From Bin5 sp965218625 (GTDB lineage: Bacteria > Chloroflexota > Anaerolineae > Caldilineales > Caldilineaceae): 64,000 bases of DNA. The position numbers and the translations under genes are program-made. The stretch spans positions 573,600 through 637,599 of the forward strand of contig CBDCLG010000016.1 of NCBI GenBank assembly GCA_965218625.1, read 5' to 3'. The notes beneath the pieces were generated by a model, which saw only the letters and a program-made list of their open reading frames with translations, searched no databases and had not been told where the DNA came from. Positions 60,201 to 64,000 of this stretch are shown one piece after another (position 1 is the stretch's first letter; every line of letters begins with the position of its first letter).

Positions 60201-60999
60201 TTGGAAGCGGGAAGGTTGCTTGCGGATGCGTGGCTGGCCGGAAGGACGGTAGAGTTTCGGGACGAGCTGCTGCCGGATGACCGTGCTGCGGCTTACGCTG
60301 TGCAGGACGGGATGGCTGGGATTCTGGCAGCCAAGCCGGGCAATCGGGTGGTCGGGTGGAAGGTGGGGGCGACGAGTCCGGGTGTGCAGAGGGCGGAGGG
60401 CTACGACGGTCCGATTCCCGGGCCGGATTTTTGCGTCGACAGTGTTCGCGAGCGGAGCTGAGATCCCAATGTCGCGTTGCCGTCATGCGTCGATCGAGGC
60501 CGAGATCGCGTTTCGCTTTCGGGCCGCGCCAATCATGGAGGACGGGCAAATCTCGCGAGCGGACGTTGCAGATTGTGTCGAGGCGCTGCCGGCCTTCGAC
60601 ATCACGGGAACGCGCTATTCGCCGCGCACGCGGTCCGATTGGGATGGGCGCAGGAAGATGCTGGCGGGGATCGCGGACAATGGAAACGGCGGTGCGATCG
60701 TCCTGGGTCCGCCTCTCACCGACTGGGCGGGCGTAGATTTCGGCCGGCTGGCCGTGGAGCTACGGGTCAACTCGGGTGAGGCTGCGCCGAACCTCAGGGG
60801 TGACGCGCGCGGCGACCCGCTCGACGCGCTGGTTTGGACGGTGGACCACGTCTATGCGCGCGGCTTTGCCCTGGCTGCCGGTGACATCGTCCTTACAGGG
60901 TCGCTCGCTGAGCCCCAGCGCTTCGGCGCGGGCGACCGGGCGGTCTGCAGCCTTGCGGATTTGGGACAGTCGATTTCCTGTCAGGCCAGCCGCGCGTAG
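60201..60999 (+). pseudogene. 2-keto-4-pentenoate hydratase / FAH-family gene, interrupted by a 1-nt frameshift
   Basis: From a TTG at 60201 (GGGAGGG 5 nt upstream) the product begins MEAGRLLADAWLAGRTVEF and includes 'RVVGWKVGATSPGVQRAEGY', the lysine and glycine-rich N-terminal part of MhpD-type hydratases. At 60425-60426 an extra G (CCGGAT) shifts the frame to an early TGA at 60459; reading one nt later restores 'IFASTVFASGAEIPMSRCRH' and 'ASIEAEIAFRF' (metal-binding acidic residues), then a full C-terminal domain to a TAG at 60997. It would act on vinylpyruvate-type intermediates of aromatic or sugar-acid breakdown. Its end overlaps the convergent FkbM gene by 19 bp. Confidence 0.8.
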
Positions 61000-61733
61000 A
61001 GGTCTCCACTTACTTCCTCGATGGGCAAGGTCGACAGGCGGACCTTCATTTCGGAGGCCGAGATCCACGGTGTCTCGCGCAGACGCTGCAGTTCGCCGCG
61101 ACTCCAGTTGTACTCGTAACTGCCGAGGCGTTCCAACCGTTCCAGGCAGGCGACCGCTGCGTCTGCGACCGCCGGAATGTACTCCAGCGACAGCAGCGGC
61201 AGCGGCCGGCTCAACCCCTGCAGGACGGCCAGCTCCGATCCTTCCACGTCTATCTTGCACAGATCAGGCGCCCCATAGCGGTCGATGAGCTGGTCCAATG
61301 TCATCGTCAACGCGGGAATGGTCTCATCCCAGGTTACATTTGCGAAAGACGGCGAGCGTCCGACCCGAGTCTTCCAATCGGCTGACGTGGTCGAGACGGT
61401 CGGCGTGCGCCGGCTGATGTGCAGGTCGACCTGGCCCGGCGCGGCGGCGAGGGCGGCTTGCTCGAGCGTGAAAGCGGGATTGCGGCCGTAGAACAGGCGC
61501 AGCAACGAAGCGAAGGCGGGCTGGGGCTCGACGGCGACGCAGCGGGCGCCCAGCTGCAGAAAGACATTCACCCGGTTGCCCACATGCGCGCCGATGTCGA
61601 AAACGAGCGCGCCTTTACCGATGAACTGGTTGTAGAACTGCCTGTCGCGGCGGGCGCGGCCCGGTTTCGCGTAGTAGATGAGAAGAGAGCGGGCGATTCC
61701 CCAGAGAACCCACAAGCGGTCAGCTTGTCTCAT
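60981..61733 (-). CDS. FkbM family methyltransferase
   Basis: A SAM-dependent O-methyltransferase of 250 residues. Motif I is 'GALVFDIGAHVGNRVNVFLQ' (SAM loop, about residues 42-61), followed by 'CVAVEPQPAFASLL' with the ribose-binding Glu and 'LCKIDVEGSELAVLQGL', the FkbM signature. Targets are usually sugars in glycans or hydroxylated small molecules. Its ATG overlaps the stop of the upstream gene by 4 nt, so the two leftward genes are translationally coupled. Confidence 0.9.
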   Translation of the reverse strand: MRQADRLWVLWGIARSLLIYYAKPGRARRDRQFYNQFIGKGALVFDIGAHVGNRVNVFLQLGARCVAVEPQPAFASLLRLFYGRNPAFTLEQAALAAAPGQVDLHISRRTPTVSTTSADWKTRVGRSPSFANVTWDETIPALTMTLDQLIDRYGAPDLCKIDVEGSELAVLQGLSRPLPLLSLEYIPAVADAAVACLERLERLGSYEYNWSRGELQRLRETPWISASEMKVRLSTLPIEEVSGDLYARLA

Positions 61734-62662
61734 TGGTCGGACGTCGGCGGATCATCTGAGGGCGGTGCAGCCGGCCGGCCTGTCTCGCGTTGCGGCGGGG
61801 TGGGATGCAGTTGTTCCAGGCGGGAAGTCCAAGGCAGCAGGGGAAAGCGAAGTCTGAGGCGCTGCTCCAATTGCGCGGTCGCGTCGAGCAGGTCTGAATC
61901 GACGCGCGGCGGCAGGTCGGTGGCAAAAAACACGGTGGTGCTGCCGCGGCCGCGACAGGCATAGACGGTGGAAAAAAGATCTGCCAGTGCGCGCGAAACG
62001 CCCGCGAACTCGGGGTCGCCGTTTCCGGCGTTGACAGCCACCAGACCGCCCTCGGCCAGGCGCTGGCGGCAGAGCGCAAAGAAATCGGGTTGCATCACAT
62101 GGCTTGGCGAGCGGCCGCCGTCGCAGAAGATGTCCAGCAGCATGAGGTCGTAGGCAGCCGCGTCGCGCAGAAGAAACGCGCGCACGTCGTTGATGACAAG
62201 AGAGAGGCGGTCGTCGGTCTGGAAGCCGAAAAAGCGGGTGGCGGCGGTGACAACGGGCTGCGCGATCTCGACGCACAGGAACTCTGACTGCGGCAGGTGG
62301 TGGTGCAGCATCGTGGCAAGGCAGCCGCCCCCGAGCCCGCCCAAAAAGACCTTGCGCGGCGCAGGCTGCCAGAGCAGAGCCAAGGTCATCGCCTGTGTGT
62401 ATGAGCTCTGCAGGCGCAGCGGCTCGCGCAGGTCCAGTACGCTCTGAATCCAGTCGGTGCTGGCGGCCTCGGCGTCCATCATCCACAGGACGAGGCGCTG
62501 GCCTTCGCGGGTCACAGCGACATAATAGCCTTCCCATCGCTCGGTAAAGAAGGTGGTCTCGTTGCTGTCAACCAAGCGTTGGGCGTTTTCGCGCAGGCGG
62601 GACTCGTTGGCCTGCTGCCACGCCGCGTCATTTGCGCTCAGGACGAAAGGAGGCGATTTCAT
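61730..62662 (-). CDS. Spermidine synthase-like protein
   Basis: About 310 residues with the polyamine-synthase Rossmann fold: 'RKVFLGGLGGGCLATMLHHH' (nucleotide loop), 'EFLCVEIAQPVVTAATRFFG' (Glu that binds the cofactor), 'DAAAYDLMLLDIFCDGG' with the catalytic-type Asp, and 'EGGLVAVNAGNGD'. The polyamine-specific loop is not clear, so it may be a SpeE-like protein of another function, as is common. The N-terminal TTG at 62704 would add 14 residues; the ATG at 62662 is preferred. It overlaps the FkbM gene by 4 nt. Confidence 0.82.
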   Translation of the reverse strand: MKSPPFVLSANDAAWQQANESRLRENAQRLVDSNETTFFTERWEGYYVAVTREGQRLVLWMMDAEAASTDWIQSVLDLREPLRLQSSYTQAMTLALLWQPAPRKVFLGGLGGGCLATMLHHHLPQSEFLCVEIAQPVVTAATRFFGFQTDDRLSLVINDVRAFLLRDAAAYDLMLLDIFCDGGRSPSHVMQPDFFALCRQRLAEGGLVAVNAGNGDPEFAGVSRALADLFSTVYACRGRGSTTVFFATDLPPRVDSDLLDATAQLEQRLRLRFPLLPWTSRLEQLHPTPPQRETGRPAAPPSDDPPTSDQ

Positions 62663-62875
62663 TGGGTTACGCGTCCCGGGGAGCTGGCTAGGGCTCGTTG
62701 ACAATTGCCTGAACTATGATTCATCTGATTTTTGTGATGGAGACAGTTAACGGCACTAACTCACGCGGCGGTCTTCGGGCCAAGAATCAGGCGAACCAAA
62801 GTTGCAACTGTACGCAGGCAACACTCAAAAGACGACTCTTGCCGGCCCGTCATCGGAAATGTCAACGACCCCTAA

Positions 62876-62904
62876 TTGACGGGTATCTCCCGGCATTCTA
62901 TGAT
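62876..62904 (+). promoter_or_regulatory. Promoter for the shikimate-dehydrogenase-like gene
   Basis: TTGACG (62876-62881), a 17-bp spacer and TATGAT (62899-62904) predict a start near 62911, about 100 nt before the gene. The divergent region 62663-63014 otherwise holds nothing I can support. Confidence 0.6.
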
Positions 62905-63014
62905 TGGGACCAGCAGACAGGTCGACGGTCGCAAACGATCAGCATGCTGCGGCCGTGCGACCTGCCTGACCGATCAGATTGCAGTCTCGCGATTGCCGCT
63001 TCCTGCCACCAGCC

Positions 63015-63962
63015 ATGCTTTCTCCGCCGAAGTCGCCTACATTTTACTTCATCGGCGTTACCACCGGTCAGTCCTCATCGCGCCGGATGTTTCCTCTGTG
63101 GATGGAGGCCCTGGGCCGGCCTGAAGTCGTGCTGGAAGGCGTAGACCTGGAGATCCACGCCGCGCCGGGGCGGTACCGGGACGTGGTGGCGCACATCAGA
63201 CGGGAGCCGCTGGCGCTCGGCGCGCTGGTCACCACGCACAAGATCGACCTGCTGGCGGCGGCATCCGATCTGTTCGACGCGCTCGGACCGTACGCACAAG
63301 CAACCGAGGAAGTTTCCAGCATTGCCAAGGAGAACGGCAGATTGGTTGGCCGCGCCACCGACCCGGTTGCTGGCGGCTTGAGCCTGGACGCAATCCTCGG
63401 CCAGGGCTATTTCGGGCGCAGTGGCGGCCGCGTGCTCATGCTGGGCGCGGGCGGCTCCGCTGTTGCGCTGACGCTGCATCTCCTGCGGAAAGAGCATCCC
63501 GTCAACCGCCCCGAGCGTGTCATCGTCGTGAACCGTTCGCTGCCGAGACTGGCGCGGTTGCAGAGCATGGTAGAACGTGAAATAGCCGCGAAAGAGTCGA
63601 ATATCCGATTCGATTTCATTCAGAACAACGACCCGAGACGCAACGACCAAATCCTGGCCGGTCTGCCGACGGGGAGCGTCGTCATCAACGCCACCGGCAT
63701 GGGCAAGGACACGCCGGGCTCACCGCTAACCGACAGAGCTGTTTTTCCGCGTGACGGCATTGTCTGGGAGCTGAACTATCGCGGCGAGCTTGATTTAATG
63801 CGCCAGGCACAGGCTCAGCAGGCCGACCGCAACCTGACCGTCGCCGACGGCTGGGAATATTTCGTGCACGGCTGGTCGCAGGTCATCTCCCATGTGCTGC
63901 ACGTGCAGATAGGCGCGTCAATGTTTGCGAAACTTTCGGAGCTGGCCGCGGCGGTCCGGTGA
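63015..63962 (+). CDS. Shikimate dehydrogenase-like NAD(P)-dependent enzyme
   Basis: A product of about 315 residues related to AroE. 'FIGVTTGQSSSRRMFPLWME' corresponds to the shikimate-binding 'GxPxxxSxSPxxHN' region but is divergent. The catalytic Lys is in 'GALVTTHKIDLL' and the Asp in 'RATDPVAGGLSLD'. The cofactor loop is 'GGRVLMLGAGGSAVALTLHLL', with 'VIVVNRSLPRLARL' following, where the Arg after Asn suggests NADP. 'NATGMGKDTPGSPL' is also typical. The length exceeds AroE (about 280) and the substrate site differs, so a quinate- or other cyclitol-type substrate is possible. I use the ATG at 63015; the ribosome site is weak. Confidence 0.82.
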   Translation: MLSPPKSPTFYFIGVTTGQSSSRRMFPLWMEALGRPEVVLEGVDLEIHAAPGRYRDVVAHIRREPLALGALVTTHKIDLLAAASDLFDALGPYAQATEEVSSIAKENGRLVGRATDPVAGGLSLDAILGQGYFGRSGGRVLMLGAGGSAVALTLHLLRKEHPVNRPERVIVVNRSLPRLARLQSMVEREIAAKESNIRFDFIQNNDPRRNDQILAGLPTGSVVINATGMGKDTPGSPLTDRAVFPRDGIVWELNYRGELDLMRQAQAQQADRNLTVADGWEYFVHGWSQVISHVLHVQIGASMFAKLSELAAAVR

Positions 63963-64000
63963 AGTGCCGCCGGCCCATTCAGCCTATCTTCGCCAGGGAA

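Noticed and set aside
62716..63144. 142-codon plus-strand frame before the shikimate-dehydrogenase-like gene
   Set aside because: It overlaps the promoter and start of the real gene in another frame and has no family resemblance.

Overview
The window comes from a GC-rich bacterial chromosome. The set of families suggests a Chloroflexota lineage close to Caldilineaceae or Anaerolineae: futalosine-pathway MqnA, lipoproteins with Ala/Pro-rich linkers, many phytanoyl-CoA dioxygenases, Gfo/Idh/MocA oxidoreductases and sugar isomerases, and ABC transporters without a local ATPase. This placement is inferred from protein families only; there is no rRNA in the window. Most of the window is ordinary chromosomal coding DNA. 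I see no rRNA, CRISPR array, prophage or complete insertion sequence.

Layout. 0-13 kb: an amidase tail, mqnA, a VapBC-type toxin-antitoxin pair, argJ and argG behind a long leader, a cytochrome P450, a phytanoyl-CoA dioxygenase homologue and a cupin, an oxidoreductase with a polar amino-acid ABC permease and binding protein, and an unrecognised 281-residue protein. 13.4-23.1 kb: tRNA-Glu followed by a purine operon, purL-purQ-purC-purE-purK-purF-purD. The purL product carries two PurS-like repeats at its N-terminus while PurQ stays separate. 23.2-30.6 kb: HMG-CoA reductase, a DUF1828-type gene overlapping a second small gene, a decayed ribbon-helix-helix gene, tRNA-Gln just downstream of gltX, and an unrecognised 474-residue protein. 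30.6-35.8 kb: a sugar isomerase, an SMP-30 family protein, a metallo-hydrolase, an RNase H-like protein, and a folD-fchA pair with overlapping ends. 36.2-45.8 kb: a catabolic cluster (dehydrogenase, epimerase, enolase-superfamily enzyme, DJ-1/PfpI protein, HAD enzyme), two polytopic membrane proteins and another dehydrogenase, closed by a strong bidirectional hairpin.

45.9-61 kb is a carbohydrate or polyol utilisation island. A leftward block holds Gfo/Idh, a secreted sugar dehydrogenase, PhyH, Gfo/Idh, SDR, isomerase and an MDR dehydrogenase. A rightward block holds a sugar-binding lipoprotein and two permeases, followed by amidohydrolase, enoyl-CoA hydratase and hydratase/FAH-like genes. 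The last three genes are each interrupted, by a frameshift, an insertion with a stop, and a frameshift. The window ends with FkbM-type and spermidine-synthase-like methyltransferase-fold genes and a shikimate-dehydrogenase-like gene.

The points most worth a second look are: a FolD that lacks the catalytic Lys and Gln needed for cyclohydrolase activity, translationally coupled to FchA; tandem DeoR-like half-sites exactly 21 bp apart over a promoter; heptamer repeats placed 4-5 nt after two stop codons; a 53-bp direct repeat upstream of the sugar transporter; a metallo-beta-lactamase-fold protein missing metal ligands; a PhyH homologue with HxG in place of HxD; and the DUF1828-type two-gene cassette.
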